NCBI GenBank assembly: GCA_964023205.1
Contig: OZ026833.1
Location: 4,958,965-5,022,964 of the forward strand
DNA length: 64,000 bases
Direction: 5' to 3'
Origin: Lutraria lutraria
Lineage: Eukaryota; Mollusca; Bivalvia; Venerida; Mactridae
In this document: piece by piece, positions 10,685 through 22,837 of the stretch
Layout: each line of letters starts with the position of its first letter
Numbering within the stretch: the first letter of the stretch is position 1
Notes under the pieces: model-generated
Databases searched by the model: none
What the model was told of the DNA's origin: nothing
What the model saw: only the letters and a program-made list of their open reading frames with translations
Translations under genes and position numbers: made by a program

Positions 10685-11200
10685 GATGTAGGATGTCTTA
10701 TCAAAGGAGTTCGGGTGGGACGGGGTACAACTTGAGGTCATTGACCAAGGAACGGGGTGAAATATGCCTGAATAACCATATATCGAGAAACTTCAATGTA
10801 TCAGATGCGCCTAGTGTTGTTAGACGTAAAGCACAAATCAAGCAGCTAGAGTGGTAATGAGCTGCACTTCCTAACGAAAGGTCTTTGGTTGGAATCTCGG
10901 TTCGGCCTTCCGATTTATCAGGGAAGCTTTTTTACCAAGTACCCAGTACTGTGTATAGAAACTATCAGGAAAACGAGTGAGGCGTGTTTCAATATACTTC
11001 ACACTGGTCACGATAAAGGGCCAGGTATAAGAGTAGGGATCTCCCCCCCCCCCTCTTTCTCTTTTGAAATGACCACAGCTGTCGAATAGGCCGTTTAACA
11101 ACACGAGAGCAAATAAACAAGAGCGAGACGTCTTACGCTTTACATTCACCTTAATTGATGTCTGCTGTATGCTGATAGTAGAATGTCAAAACAATAGCAA
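10685..11200. other. Possible degenerate tRNA-like SINE head, otherwise no gene
   Basis: Around 10848-10905 there is AGAGTGGTAATGAGCTGC followed about 35 bp later by TTGGTTGGAATCTC, faintly like an A box and a B box. A C10-type run lies at 11043-11052. Nothing else was recognised. Confidence 0.25.
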
Positions 11201-11391
11201 TACAGTACAACCTCTCCAAAACAATACCCTTTGGGAGTACCAAATTATGTTGTTGTTGTTTTTGATAGGGTGTTGCTCTAGAGAGGTGAAAAAGATTAAA
11301 AGTTAAAATTGTGCAATGAGAAATATCATGCTGTTGTTGAAGAAAGTTTGCTGTTTTAGAGAGAGGACCGCTCCGGAATGGATGTACTGTA
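11201..11391 (+). mobile_element. MITE family A, copy A3
   Basis: This is the most complete copy. It begins TACAGTACAACCTCTCC and ends GGATGTACTGTA. The interior has CCCTTTGGGAGTACC, a GTTGTTGTT run, TGCTCTAGAGAGGTG, CATGCTGTTGTTGAAG and AGAGAGGACCGCTCCGG. It shows the shared order of sub-motifs and lacks coding capacity. Confidence 0.8.
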
Positions 11392-11911
11392 TTTTCAATA
11401 GTTGATTAATTGATATTACACTCGTATCAGCTTTTTTACATGGTATATTTTGTAATAAACAGTACCTTATCTACATTATGTTTGTTCGTCATCTTCTTAA
11501 CTATGAAAGGTGAATATCTTTTCTCATCCCAAAATTTAGTCGACATTTGAAAATCAGATAGGAGTTATGAAATAAATAGCATTCATGGGTTTAATTTTAG
11601 TGTAACCACTCCTAGAATGATATTTTTATCGGTCAATGATGTTGTCTGTAAGTTTTTCCGATGTTAATCAGTTGTTTACACGTTATACAAAATATTTTGA
11701 AATGTACACGATCTGTGTTGATATTTACATTCCGGATAAGCCGATACTGGACGAGAATTTAGCCAGGTCAGTTGTACTAAAAACAGGTCTATGCCTAATG
11801 CCCAATTTTTTTTTATCTCAAAATGGGGTGGACAGATTTTGAAAACACTTATAATTTTTATAGGTGTCCATCATAGGAAATGAGGTTTTACACAAACAAT
11901 GATATTCAATT
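11392..11911. other. AT-rich non-coding, nothing recognised
   Basis: A 68-codon ATG-initiated frame at 11636-11842 has no recognisable domain. Confidence 0.4.
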
Positions 11912-12306
11912 GAGTTATTTTCCCTTTAAGTTTGCATTGGAGTCATATCAATGGAAGGTAGGCCATTTTGCAAGATTATAGAAAAAATAACATCCATTTC
12001 AATGACGACTCATGTTCAAAAGACACAACAACACAGTATCAATCTAATTTGATACAGAAAAGTATAGGTCACCATGCATTATCTACAAAAAAAATTATCG
12101 ACAAGAGCAACAAGTCTTGATTTTTTAGAAAATGACTTGTGTAGTAAAATTAATATTAGTGCCTGACGTTGCTATAAAAAAAATAATGATAATAGATAGA
12201 TAGATACCAGATTTATATAGTTTATTATAATTGGGCTGTACTATTTTGTGATATTTACATTTTTGTGTAGCATTGGGCAGATATGTCAGGGAAGTACAGT
12301 GTTAGG
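11912..12306 (+). mobile_element. Interspersed repeat family D, copy D1
   Basis: Landmarks shared in order with copies at 14765 and 59857 are AACATCCATTTCAATGA, CACAGTATCAATCTAATTTG, TATAGGTCACCATGCATTAT, CAAGAGCAACAA, TTTTTGTGTAGCATT and ATGTCAGGGAAGTACAG. I see no terminal inverted repeat or tRNA head, so the class is undetermined. Confidence 0.7.
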
Positions 12307-13230
12307 GAGGTAATACTCGTGCATTTATTTTATATCTATTTATTCTAATTTATGTTCGCACCCGAAGAACATTACTTTAGAGCGTTTTTATTCAAAACGT
12401 TCAGAACATGATAATGATCAATTATATAAGTACATGAACAATAAAAAGAAGAAAATAACAGATGTTAGCATAGATTAAAGACTCTAAGATGGTTTGATAG
12501 TGTATTAAGGAATTCCCTAGGAACAATTGGAGAGATAGTTTGTGGGAAATCGTGCCAAGACGTGACGGCATCTTTAAAATGTGTGCAAAAAGAATCCACC
12601 CAAAAAATCCTTAACCGCGATCAGGCTTGGTTTGTAAATATGTCTTTTCTTTAAAATTGTAAAGTCATTGAACTATTTCGTCCATTTAAGATAAATACAA
12701 TAGTTTAAACGTCTTAGGTAGTACGAATTCACAAAGCGACGCGTGTCAGACGCTAACTACAATGGCGACTAAAACACGTTCCTTTTAAATCCATATCGTT
12801 GTCATCTCGCGAAGTAAGCTTGCGGAACGACGCATTTGAAGTTCTGTTGACAAATTCATATAATAGAAACAAAAGAAAGCAAAGGAACATATTGGTTACA
12901 AAGTAATACTATTACAAAGTTATCTATTGTTACTTGTGCGACGTTACAAGTTGACTGTTTCGATCTTTAACCATCCGTGTTTGTATGGTATCTTAAAGTG
13001 TCATCATTTAGTGCGCTATGAAGAGCGACGGGTAATTTAAAACATACGATGTTCATTTTCTGGTTTGACTATGAAAGCGTACAACACGGCATTTACATAA
13101 TAATGTCAATTTGTCTCATGAACTTCTTCACGTGGTTATAAGGTAGTCTGATAATTCCATCAATTTTATTTCCCTGATTAGAACAGAACCCTGATATGCC
13201 ATATATAGAAGGCGTAAACAATTTCCTGTC
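12307..13230. other. Non-coding, nothing recognised
   Basis: There are no supported frames. GCGACGCGTGTC near 12738 is a locally CpG-rich word in an otherwise AT-rich stretch. Confidence 0.4.
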
Positions 13231-13376
13231 CCCGAGGTTATAAAACTTAAGATCGGTTCCCGAGCTAAAATCCAGTATCTCATTTTTGATTTTTCTAACA
13301 ATAATGAAAATTATAGACACATTAATGAGTCTGACAGAATAATTGATCAGGACACGTGTCTAACCATTAATCAGCT
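13231..13376 (+). mobile_element. MITE family C, partial copy C1
   Basis: The left end CCCGAGGTTATAAAACTTAA then GATCGGTTCCCGAGCTAAAA matches the terminal repeat of the copies at 19173, 30553 and 33689. The right terminal repeat is missing, so the copy is truncated. Confidence 0.65.
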
Positions 13377-14339
13377 CTATTTTTCAAGACTACCGATCGT
13401 GTTTTTCTGTCGACCCTTGACCTTCTCGGTCTAGTCCATTTCTTCTTGCCGATATTTTTCATTTTCACGTGATCTATTTCTCCGCACTTAACAAAAAAAT
13501 ACTTAACCAGCATACTTAACTTTTCTGATGTTAATGGAAACAGGATATTAATTATGTTTTTTTTGCCTCATACATTATTAGTATTTTTTATTACGCAAAC
13601 ATTTCAAATGTGATGTTACTAAGGTATTGTCCATTCAAAGCATGGTTTCGATGAAGCGCAAATGTAAATGCACATATGACCGCAGAGTACACGTATAATT
13701 ATATTGTCGAACTTTCAGTAAATACCCCCATACCCCCCCCCCCCCGCCGATAGTCCAGGAACACATTGAACACTTTATGAATAAATAATACTAATAATAC
13801 ATCGTGCCATCATGATTTTAACGACAACAACCTTAAATTCAACGGGGCGATGTTACGATGTCCTCAACGCACCACTGTAGTCACCTGATGATACGATGTC
13901 CTCAACGCACCACCGTAATATGTCCTCAACGCAGTCCTGTGATATCCTCATTGGGCTAACAGGCCAGATTTGATACAACATCTACAACTGGTGTATATCA
14001 TTAACTTATTTTATGCATTTTCTCTCATTATCTTATACGGGTTTACATGCTTGCTTAGAAATATGATACTAACCGAGATTCTTGAATGAAAATTACCATA
14101 AATCAACTTGGGTCGTAAAAAGACACAAAGAATACAAAATTGATGAAATTGTATCTAACGTCATAGATCGCAAGTTTTGTGTATGTATTAAAGTTTCAAC
14201 TTCTCATATTTTGAGAAAATTAATATAAGGATTTTTATCAAAAATGATAAATTACTGAATAATAAGAGTCCGAATTTAGCTATGAAATCAATAAGTAACG
14301 GTAACTGAACTCTTATCATTAATTATTATCACCGAACTA
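13377..14339. other. Non-coding with poly-C run and short direct repeats
   Basis: A C-run lies at about 13733-13745. TGTCCTCAACGCA occurs three times between 13859 and 13934, twice followed by CCACYGTA, forming a small irregular tandem cluster. No gene is supported. Confidence 0.5.
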
Positions 14340-14600
14340 CTATAGCAAGCAAAAAAGCAGGCAAGATTAAAGAAAGCGAAAGAAAAGAAGATTAACAAAA
14401 ACAATGGCAAACAAACAAAAAAGCGAGCAAACAAGAAATCAAGCAAAACAGAAAATCGGAAGAAAAGAAAGCAAGCTAAAAAAACAAGCAAAAAACAAAG
14501 AAAGAAAGCAAGAAAAATGCAAACAAGAAAGACGATAAAAAAGCAAAAAAGCAACCACAAAATGAAGCAAGCAAGAAAGAAAGAAATCAAACAAACACCA
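14340..14600 (+). repeat. A-rich AAGC/AAAGA low-complexity tract
   Basis: About 260 bp with almost no T on the plus strand, built from AAGCAAG, AAAGAAAG and AAACAAAC words. The phenylalanine/leucine-rich minus-strand frame is an artefact of this composition. Confidence 0.8.
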
Positions 14601-14764
14601 AATAAACAGACTCGATCTAGCGTCGACCTTGTGAATGTAATTTCAGTGCTTACTGTATTGTCATAGCATTTTGATGTTAACTATGACATTCATAACTCAT
14701 GGCCTGTCGGACAGTTCTTCGCTTTAACATACAATTTGTCATTTATAACTTCAGGTATTAGAAT

Positions 14765-15030
14765 CCATTAAGAGCATCCAGTTAAATGAAGACTCGTGGT
14801 AAAAGATGCAATAACACAGTATCAATCAAATTTGATAAAGAAAAAGAAAAATATAGGTCACCATGCATTATCTACAGATTTTTTTTCAACAAGGGCAACA
14901 ACCAAAATGTGTCATAAAGTAAATTGAAGTATCCGAGGTAATTATAAAAAATAATGTTAATTTGTCAAAAAACTTAACTTGTAATATTAATATTTTTGTG
15001 TAGCATTGACGTCAGAAAAGTATATAGTAC
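14765..15030 (+). mobile_element. Interspersed repeat family D, copy D2
   Basis: It shares ACACAGTATCAATCAAATTT, TATAGGTCACCATGCATTAT, CAACAAGGGCAACAAC and ATTTTTGTGTAGCATTGA with D1 and D3, in the same order and orientation. The left part is shorter than in D1. Confidence 0.7.
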
Positions 15031-15770
15031 ATGTTTCAGGAATATTAGAAATCATATCTTTATTTGTCAGTACGAATAGTCTAATAAGTGCCAGTATCTG
15101 TACGCATCATTATGTTAGTTCAAGTTTTTGCCTCAGTTACAATGAAATATTTAATCACTTGGTGGCTGGGTTTGATTTATTCGCGAAAAATGTGTTAAAA
15201 TGACTGCGGACTCATTTTTAATGTATTAAATTCAACCTTTCATCGAGGCTGACATTATTTTTTGTAAAGTTTAATCATAAATGATGACATACAATCATTT
15301 CTCACGTATAAATTTATAATAAAATGGTGTCATACTAGACGGGAAATTACGAGATTACTTCACAAAAGGCCAATTAAGTTTCGCGCGCGTTTTTCTATAC
15401 TACCACAATTTAATATTTCCTTAGCAACACGAAATTTGCTGACATGACAATACGTGTACTTCTTGTATGTTATAAAATTAATTTTACAACAAAACTCCGT
15501 AATTATAAAACTTTTAAATAAAACAAGTGGACAAGTAACAAATGAATGCACGTATGCGTGTAAAATTGTTTACAGTTAAACATACCTGAATAACTCATAA
15601 AAACCGTTTGTGCATTACCTTTTAGTGCTGACGTCCATAATTTTGTTGATAAAACTTTATAAGCATAATAAAATTTGTAAGTTAGTTTTAACCATAATCT
15701 AGTACACATACAAACGAATAACATGTCCTTGACCTTTGCATAGTTTGTTAAGATCAATAAATATAACGAA
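15031..15770. other. AT-rich non-coding, nothing recognised
   Basis: Several 60-85 codon frames occur here but none shows a domain, an initiation context or a repeat relation. Confidence 0.4.
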
Positions 15771-15946
15771 TACAGTGCAACATTTCCATAACAATTTCCT
15801 TTAGGATAAGCAAATAATGTTGTTGTTGAGAGGTTGTGGCTGTAGAGAGGTAAAATAAATAAACCACACAGAGGGAAAAATATGATGTTGTTGAAGGGAG
15901 ATTGTTACTCAAGAGAGGGTCGCTCTAGAGAGGTTGTACAATAGTA
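15771..15946 (+). mobile_element. MITE family A, copy A4
   Basis: The left end is TACAGTGCAACATTTCC and the right end AGAGAGGTTGTACAATAGTA, slightly diverged. The interior keeps TTGTTGTTGAGAGGTTGTGG, ATGTTGTTGAAGGGAG and GAGGGTCGCTCTAGAG. Confidence 0.75.
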
Positions 15947-17171
15947 CGTATTTTACTTTACATACATGTATTAAATGTCTCTTGTCATAATTCTAAATTC
16001 TAAATAAGCGTAACCTATCATTACATTACATGTGTACGTATTTACAGTTACAAAATATGTGTGCTTGTATCGTAGGCGCTTGGCCGGACTCAAAATGGAA
16101 TACGCACTTTACAAAACTAATCTTACTAATTTAGCATGTATACTGTTGACCGACATTTTAAACCCAGAATCTAAAAAGCATCCTTGTACTTTGAGTCAGA
16201 AAAAACAACTTTCTCGTCATTCTTTATTAATTAAGTTAACTGGGACCAAATGAGAATCATATCTTTAAGATTTGTTCATATACTTCCAGATGTTTGCAAA
16301 TCTGGAGTACCTAAGTACTTGTAGTATAATCTGTGTATTACTAGGTCAAATCTTAGCCCGATAACACAACCGACTTTGCTATATTTCCGCTTTAAACTGA
16401 CTAGATATCATTAGTTTTGTTTAGGATAATTTTAGTAAGGCCACTATATAAAATTGAGCAGCGCGGAGCTATTCTCGCCCATGTTGGATTGTCCCGGTGA
16501 ACAATTTTGACTACGGTTTTTATCGTAATGTGATTCAAAGTTACCATCAGTATTCCAAATCACTATTTGTAGTTTGTTTTAAAGTGATTATTTCGCTGAG
16601 TATGTTACACTTGCTAGTCGTGAATTTTTACGACCTTATATTCGGAACATCTCGGTCGATTACTTACTGTATTTTTGAGAATCACATAAGCATAATGCTA
16701 AAATGTCGGTTGGCTTAATCCGGTGACAATTTCATAGACAGATGATGGAAATCAGATCAAAAGATTAAACACCACTATAACTAAACGGTAACGACATTTA
16801 AAACCTTAATTGTGACCCAAAAATATATCGATCATGTTACATTTGGATTATGTAGGATATTTATCACTGAAATGCTGAACTGGCGACCATTTGATGTATA
16901 ATATACGACTTCGTTGTTTATACGCATCATTTAATTTTCATAACTTCACATCTTATTATGTCTATAAAACGCATTTATTATGTAATTTTAATATCAACAT
17001 TAAAATATTAATAGCGTTACGAACTAGTATCTAGACACATTAATGTACAAAAATGTATATAACAACACAGAATAATGGTACATTTTGTACATTTGAATAA
17101 TTCTAAGATCATTAATATTTTATACCTCTTTACCAATCATTTAATTCACCTTTACATTTAATAACGTTCAT
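15947..17171. other. AT-rich non-coding, nothing recognised
   Basis: Two 73-codon frames (16032-16253 and 16497-16718) lack recognisable features. No repeat family was identified. Confidence 0.4.
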
Positions 17172-17528
17172 GTTAATAAACCATCTTGTCAATTAACCAC
17201 CTTGTCAATAACCTCCATATCAATTAGCCATATTGACAATTAACCTCCATACCAATTAACCACATTGACAATTAACCTTCATATCAAATAATCACCTTGA
17301 CAATTAACCTCCACATCAAATAACCAATTGACAATTAACCACATTGACAATTACCACCTTGACAATTAATCTCCATATTGATTAACCATATTGACAATTA
17401 ACCACATTGACAATTAATCTCCATATTGATTAACCACCTTGACAATTAACCACATTGACAATTAATATCCATATTGATTAACCACCTTGACCGTTAACCA
17501 CCTTGACAATCAACCTCCATATTGATTT
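17172..17528 (+). repeat. 16-bp tandem repeat, about 22 imperfect copies
   Basis: Units alternate ACCACCTTGACAATTA, ACCACATTGACAATTA and ATCTCCATATTGATTA, all 16 bp. A mixture of unit types in loose alternation suggests a 48-bp composite period over part of the array. Confidence 0.9.
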
Positions 17529-17817
17529 AACTCCAAGTGAATTTACGCATAACGTATTGTTTTATATTTTAGTGAAATATTATAACTCGCTTAAACCACA
17601 ATGGAAGTAAGAGGACTATAATGGAAATCATAAAACCATTACATGTATAATGGAAATAAGAACTTGTTGTTTTGTGCTTTCTATGGTGTTGGTGTACATG
17701 TCATAGTATATTACAATGACGTGTTGTTTGAATATACATGTATAATGTGTATATTATACTGTACTGTACCAATATCAAATAAATCTGTCTATCTATACCT
17801 AGATATATTCATGGGGT
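17529..17817. other. AT-rich interval
   Basis: No supported feature. TACATGTA words recur. Confidence 0.4.
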
Positions 17818-17869
17818 CATTAAAACTGGAAATTTTGCCTTATGACACTGTTGGTGCAGCGTTAACACT
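17818..17869 (+). mobile_element. SINE 3' tail fragment
   Basis: CATTAAAACTGGAAATTTTG followed by ACTGTTGGTGCAGCGTTAAC matches the 3' portion of the element at 36110-36245 (GTTAAAGCTGGGAAAGGTC ... CTGTTGGTGCAATGTTAG). This tail type is familiar in molluscan SINEs, from recollection. Confidence 0.5.
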
Positions 17870-19172
17870 TTAGTGAAAAAAAACGCGCGGACATAAAAAA
17901 TATGCAAATAAAGATCAGTTAAATTACATAGATATGACATAAAAAAATGAAGAAATAACTCTAGTTCGTAAGTTTGTTTGTGTTTTCTTGTAAAATCCAA
18001 ATGAATAGATATGTCATAGGATTGATAATGAACACAGGGGCACAGTATCCTTAAAAGTGCATCATGCCTTTAAACCAGTAACTTTGTACTTTAACATTAG
18101 AAACTACAAATGGCTCATTATTCATATAATTTATGATGTACACGCTATGATCTTGTATTTTGTAAACAGTCATAACTTTATATATAGCTTCAGCTGGATT
18201 ATATTAATCATAGGCTTTATACCAAAAATGATCCACGTGTTAATAAGATTCGCTATAGAAACTTAATTCAGACGGATGAATAGAAATGAAAAGACTGTTT
18301 ACTAGGATAAACACTGTGGTTATGCTGATGACATAGCATCATTTTTGTCGTGTTTATAAAAGAAATTTAAGTTATTTGGAGCGAAAATTATTCTATTTTA
18401 TAAGGGTAAAATCTTCCATTTTGTTATTCGAAGTTTTCGCAACATTTGGGTCTCGTATTTATAATGCACGTGTTCGCCATGCATTATCTATATAGGAATT
18501 TTATCATTTCTCCGCGTAACTTGACCACACGGTGATCTTTCAAATTCAAATTTCTTCCAGTAAAGTTTTTTCAAGAGTTTTTCCACATTCATTACATTTA
18601 TGTTAAGATGTTAATCGAACAAATTTGGATATAATAATGCAATCGTATTGTGACTTCGATATATTCTCATCTATGAGTATTTTTAGAAAGTCATTTCTTC
18701 AGAAATCCCATTAATACTAGTATGTCATTGGTTTGTCGACATAATCACAGTCATTCTATGACGCACAGAAAATAGGCCCAAACTAAATGAGATTATCAAT
18801 AAGGTTTTCTGTGGTTCTACCATTAGCTACATGGTATTTTTAACTACACGTGTACAACTATAGCAGTTAAATTGTGTTTTAGGCAGACAGTTCCTTATAT
18901 ATTTCATCACAAAGTATAACTCTATATAAACATGTCAGACTTGTTTTGTAAAAATAAACAGTCAACAATAAATGTTGATTTGTTAGTACGCGTCAATATA
19001 TCATTGTTGTCAAAGTTGATTCAGGACAGAATGACTTGCATGTGTCATAAAACAGGTTTTCATATTTTTTGTTTAATTTTCCGTTGAAAACTCGTGGAGC
19101 ATTACGCAGGCCATTTATTTTACGTGTATACAACAGTGACAAGTCCTTTGATATCAAACCACTCGGTCCAAG
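17870..19172. other. Non-coding, one family D scrap
   Basis: GCCATGCATTATCTATAT near 18477-18494 resembles the most conserved word of repeat family D but lacks the rest. No genes were seen. Confidence 0.4.
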
Positions 19173-19388
19173 CCCCGAGGTTTATAAAACTTGAGAGCTC
19201 AGATCTCAATTCTATCCTGATAGAGCTGATTAATATTTCGATACATGTTCTGATCTATTAGATTCTGTCAGACTAATATATCAATAATATCATAACTGTC
19301 TGATCATAATTAACTTAGAAATATTAATTAAAAGATAAGTTGTGAGATTTGAGCTCAGAGACCGACATGAACTTTTATAACCTCGGAC
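19173..19388. mobile_element. MITE family C, copy C2
   Basis: The left end CCCCGAGGTTTATAAAACTT continues into GAGAGCTCAGATCTCAA. The right end, reverse-complemented, reads CCGAGGTTATAAAAGTTCAT then GTCGGTCTCTGAGCTCAAAT. The terminal inverted repeats are about 40 bp. The interior is AT-rich with a TCTGTCAGACTAATAT word similar to C1 and C3. Non-autonomous, no coding capacity. Confidence 0.8.
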
Positions 19389-20484
19389 CCAGCCGAATTT
19401 GTTCCGTCTAAATGTGTTCACATACCTTCAGGCCGAGTTAGATATTATAATTATGTTTATAACAGGCAAATTATCAAATTAAAACCATAATTTTAAGAGT
19501 TCTTCAATTTGAAGATAGGTAGATAAATGCATGGAATAATGTAGATATTCAACATCAGAGACCCGGCCATACTTTGAATGTTGTGATTAAGATTTGTTTT
19601 ATATCGGAAATGAGGCGATTACTCCTATCGAGCGGCTGGGGTAAATTATTTCGGAAACGGATACGTATAAATGTTTTGATGCAATATTGGGATTGAAAAG
19701 CTCACAAGAATGATTGGTAAACAAGAGATTTATCTCCGGTGTTTTTGATAACGTTTCTCCTTCTAAGTTTTTTATCTCGTCATATCTCGCGGTAATCTAA
19801 CATTCTCGAGACGTCTCAAGCACTCTCCGGAAGTTGAATGTAGAAGTCAGATAAAACGGTAAGCCATATCGCGCCAATAGACACTATCAGCCCACAAAAC
19901 TAACCTGTATCGCTTTAATCTTATTAAAATGTGATTATGAATTCATAATGCCGGGAGAATTTCATATGAAAGAAAACTTCGGACAGTTTTACACCCTCCT
20001 AAAATTCAGGGCGTTGTCGATGCTTTTAGCATATTAGTAAACTCTTCTGTTCAAAGATCTCATGTTAACATCGGTTCTATCTAAAATCTTCCCGACTGAC
20101 GCTATTTATTCTAGAAAAATATAATAAACACCTTCCATATTCATTATCTGATACCTGAAACTTTGACCTTGACCCTCGTATAAATGAACTATGAAACATT
20201 CCTTTACATTTTTCAAACCATAACTTTGTATTTACATAAAATGTTTCTATCTTATTTTATTTATCTATCGATCCTCTCTTGTTAGATTTACATGTATAAC
20301 CCTCATACCCGTTTTAAAGACGAACTGTTGTATAAGATATACGCCAGTACTAATTGCGCTTTAACAGGTGTTCTGAAGATACATGGTCGTCGGGTTTCCT
20401 TTGTAAATAATGACTAATGGTAGTTTTTATTTTCCTTTTCTATATGCCACTCCCACTTTCCATACACCACCACTACAACCTTCC
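19389..20484. other. Non-coding, nothing recognised
   Basis: There are no long frames and no recognised repeat. CTCGAGACGTCTCAAG near 19804 is an interrupted palindromic word. Confidence 0.4.
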
Positions 20485-20760
20485 GTCTTATCATCATTAC
20501 CATTACCATCATCTTCACCTCCACCACCACCACCATCATCATCATCAATGTTATCATCTTCATCACCACAACAACATCTACCATCCTTCAAATCCTCATC
20601 ATCATCATCACCATCGCAATTTTCACCGTCATCTTCATCATCATCGTCATCATCACCACCAGTACTTCTAATAGCATAATCAACATTATCATCATCATAA
20701 CCAACATCAACACCACTGCCAACATCCTCTTCGTAACATCATCATTACTTCGACCATCAG
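20485..20760 (+). repeat. Imperfect ATC/CAC triplet repeat
   Basis: About 270 bp of ATC, CAC and CAA triplets, giving proline/serine, histidine and methionine-rich frames that are compositional artefacts. It is independent of the similar tract at 8164. Confidence 0.85.
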
Positions 20761-21055
20761 CAGAAACAAGAGCATGGCATAGCGCACAAGATAATACAAT
20801 CTTCAGAATCTTCACTTTTAATCATTTCAGAGATATAAACACGAGTACTCGTAAAGAAAGTTGATTTTGACACTGAAGTGTTATATGACGATTACAGGAA
20901 ACATTAACTACTAGTATTTGAATTCTTAACAACATGCTGTGAATACTACTATCACAGTCACTCAATTGTGTCTTAAATGATAACTTATAATTGCAAAACT
21001 TGAGGCTACATAAATTATAGTTTCATTGTTTTTTGTTTAAGTTAAAAAATAGTAT
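20761..21055. other. AT-rich interval, nothing recognised
   Basis: No supported feature. Confidence 0.4.
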
Positions 21056-21206
21056 TACAGTCAACAAAGGCCATCATTGCGAAAGACAAAATATGACATC
21101 TATTGACAGAGGTCATTTTGATCTAAATAGTCAATAATAATAAATAATTTTTTTAAATTACCTTCATTTATAGGGTGGCCTTTATTCGGGAGGTGGCCGC
21201 ATTTGA
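21056..21206 (+). mobile_element. MITE family B, copy B1 (right end lost)
   Basis: It starts TACAGTCAACAAAGGCCATC and keeps the family interior TTGACAGAGGTCATTTTGAT, ATAGTCAATAATA and GGCCTTTATTCGGGAGGTGG. The expected right terminus (GGTTTGACTGTA) is missing. Confidence 0.7.
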
Positions 21207-21214
21207 GGAAACTG

Positions 21215-21295
21215 TCCAGCAAGCTTACAGAAGGTGGACAGTTTCACCCATGTATACACCTAAGGTGTTCCATCATTGTTTAAGCCAGGAAAATT
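21215..21295 (+). mobile_element. SINE body fragment
   Basis: GCTTACAGAAGGTGGACAGT, GTATACACCTAAGGTGTTCC and TTTAAGCCAGGAAAATTG line up with 36110-36190 (CTTACAGAAGGTCG, GTATACACCCAGGGTGTTCC, GTTAAAGCTGGGAAAGG). Confidence 0.55.
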
Positions 21296-22818
21296 GCTAG
21301 AAGGCCCACAGAGGTGATTTTAACACTTATTTTCTATTTACTATAAATATCATAAAAATGACCGTTTTGACGTCGAAAACAACGCAATTGCAATCGTTCG
21401 GTTCCACTTCAACGGCTTCAAAAGCGCTACCAGTTAAATATCACATGAGAATTCCGGTTGTTTTAATTTAATATCATTAAAGATACTACATGTAATTTAT
21501 CCTATTCAAGTAAATTCATTGACAATTAAGTTACATTCAGTAAACACGTTCTCATTTTATACCATTTTTAAACTTGGAGATTTAGAAGTATTCAATCTAG
21601 GCACAAAACGACGCAACACATTAAAAACTTGCGATTTTAAAGTTGTTCATTATTAATGAATGTTTGGTTTATTTTATTTATAAAACACGATTCCTCAAGA
21701 CAGGAGTATAGAAACATACATAATTTCAATTTGGCCTTAAATAAGTTATGTCAGAGTTTATAAGTGCCAGATTAAATACATGTCGCCAGTCTTACTCTAA
21801 TCTGTTACTGTACAGACTTACAAGACATTTACTTCGTCTCTCATTTAGTTACGAGCCTCAGGATTGGTACGTGGAACGCCCCCCCCCCCCCTCAACTCAC
21901 GTTTGTTTGTCTTGTAGTTTATATTTTATCAGTTGCTGGACAGCGCAGGTTGTGTTTCTGGTGACTTTTTGATTTCAGACATAAAAATGGTACCAGAATA
22001 ATACATTGCCACAATGTATTTATTTTACCATTAAAACGCTATTTGTACAGTAAAAAAAAACAGTTTCTACTTCTATAGATATTGATATATTTCACAGCCG
22101 AGTTCTAAGTTTTTTTTACATGCATAATGCTTCTTGCTTTTACCCTTTTATCTAAATGCGCGCAACACGATCATTTGTGGTCGATGCGCCATAAAACGAC
22201 ATTACATCTGTTGACTTATTTGTTCTGTAAAGTATAACAAAAATACATGTAATGTTCGTTTGGACTGGTACATAAATCATCGAAAAGCCAATTTCATGCA
22301 ATTTCTCGTCACATAGATTTGACAAAGGCCGAATTTGAATGACTTTCCTATAATCTCATTTGTTACTGATCACTTGTTGCGTGTGACATTTGAACGCGTA
22401 GGGCCTACGTACCTACACACACTTGTACTTTTTAAGTAGAAGTGCAGAACGTAAAAAAATAATTTGCGTGACATATTTTTTTCTGTCAAACAAACTGGCG
22501 CCGTATTAAAAGTCATACCTAGTGTTTGGTATTTAAAATGCGCGCTAATGTCACGTTATTGATTCGTATCCCTGGCAAGTTTGTACAAATCCATTTTACC
22601 TGACACACGATAATATAAACCTTCACCTTTTAGTCTAAGAACTTCCGGTGTGAATAATAATTCGGGATCTTTTGTTTGCTTAAATTATAAGACAGACATA
22701 TCTCTTATCCGACAATATTTAGATACAAGGTCTAAAACAAAGTTTGAAACTGTTAAATTAGATTTATCATACTTGAATTCAATGTAGCAATTTAGTGTCA
22801 ACACACGGACCTAAAATG
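21296..22818. other. AT-rich non-coding, short poly-C run
   Basis: A C-run lies at 21880-21891. A 74-codon ATG-initiated frame at 21748-21972 spans it and is not convincing. No repeat family was recognised. Confidence 0.4.
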
Positions 22819-22837
22819 AGTGGCGCCCCCTCGCGAA
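22819..22837 (-). promoter_or_regulatory. Candidate CTCF-type binding site
   Basis: AGTGGCGCCCCCTCGCGAA stands out in AT-rich surroundings. Its reverse complement contains AGGGGGCGCCA, matching the core of the bilaterian CTCF motif. CTCF is present in molluscs in general; use of this site is inference. Confidence 0.25.
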
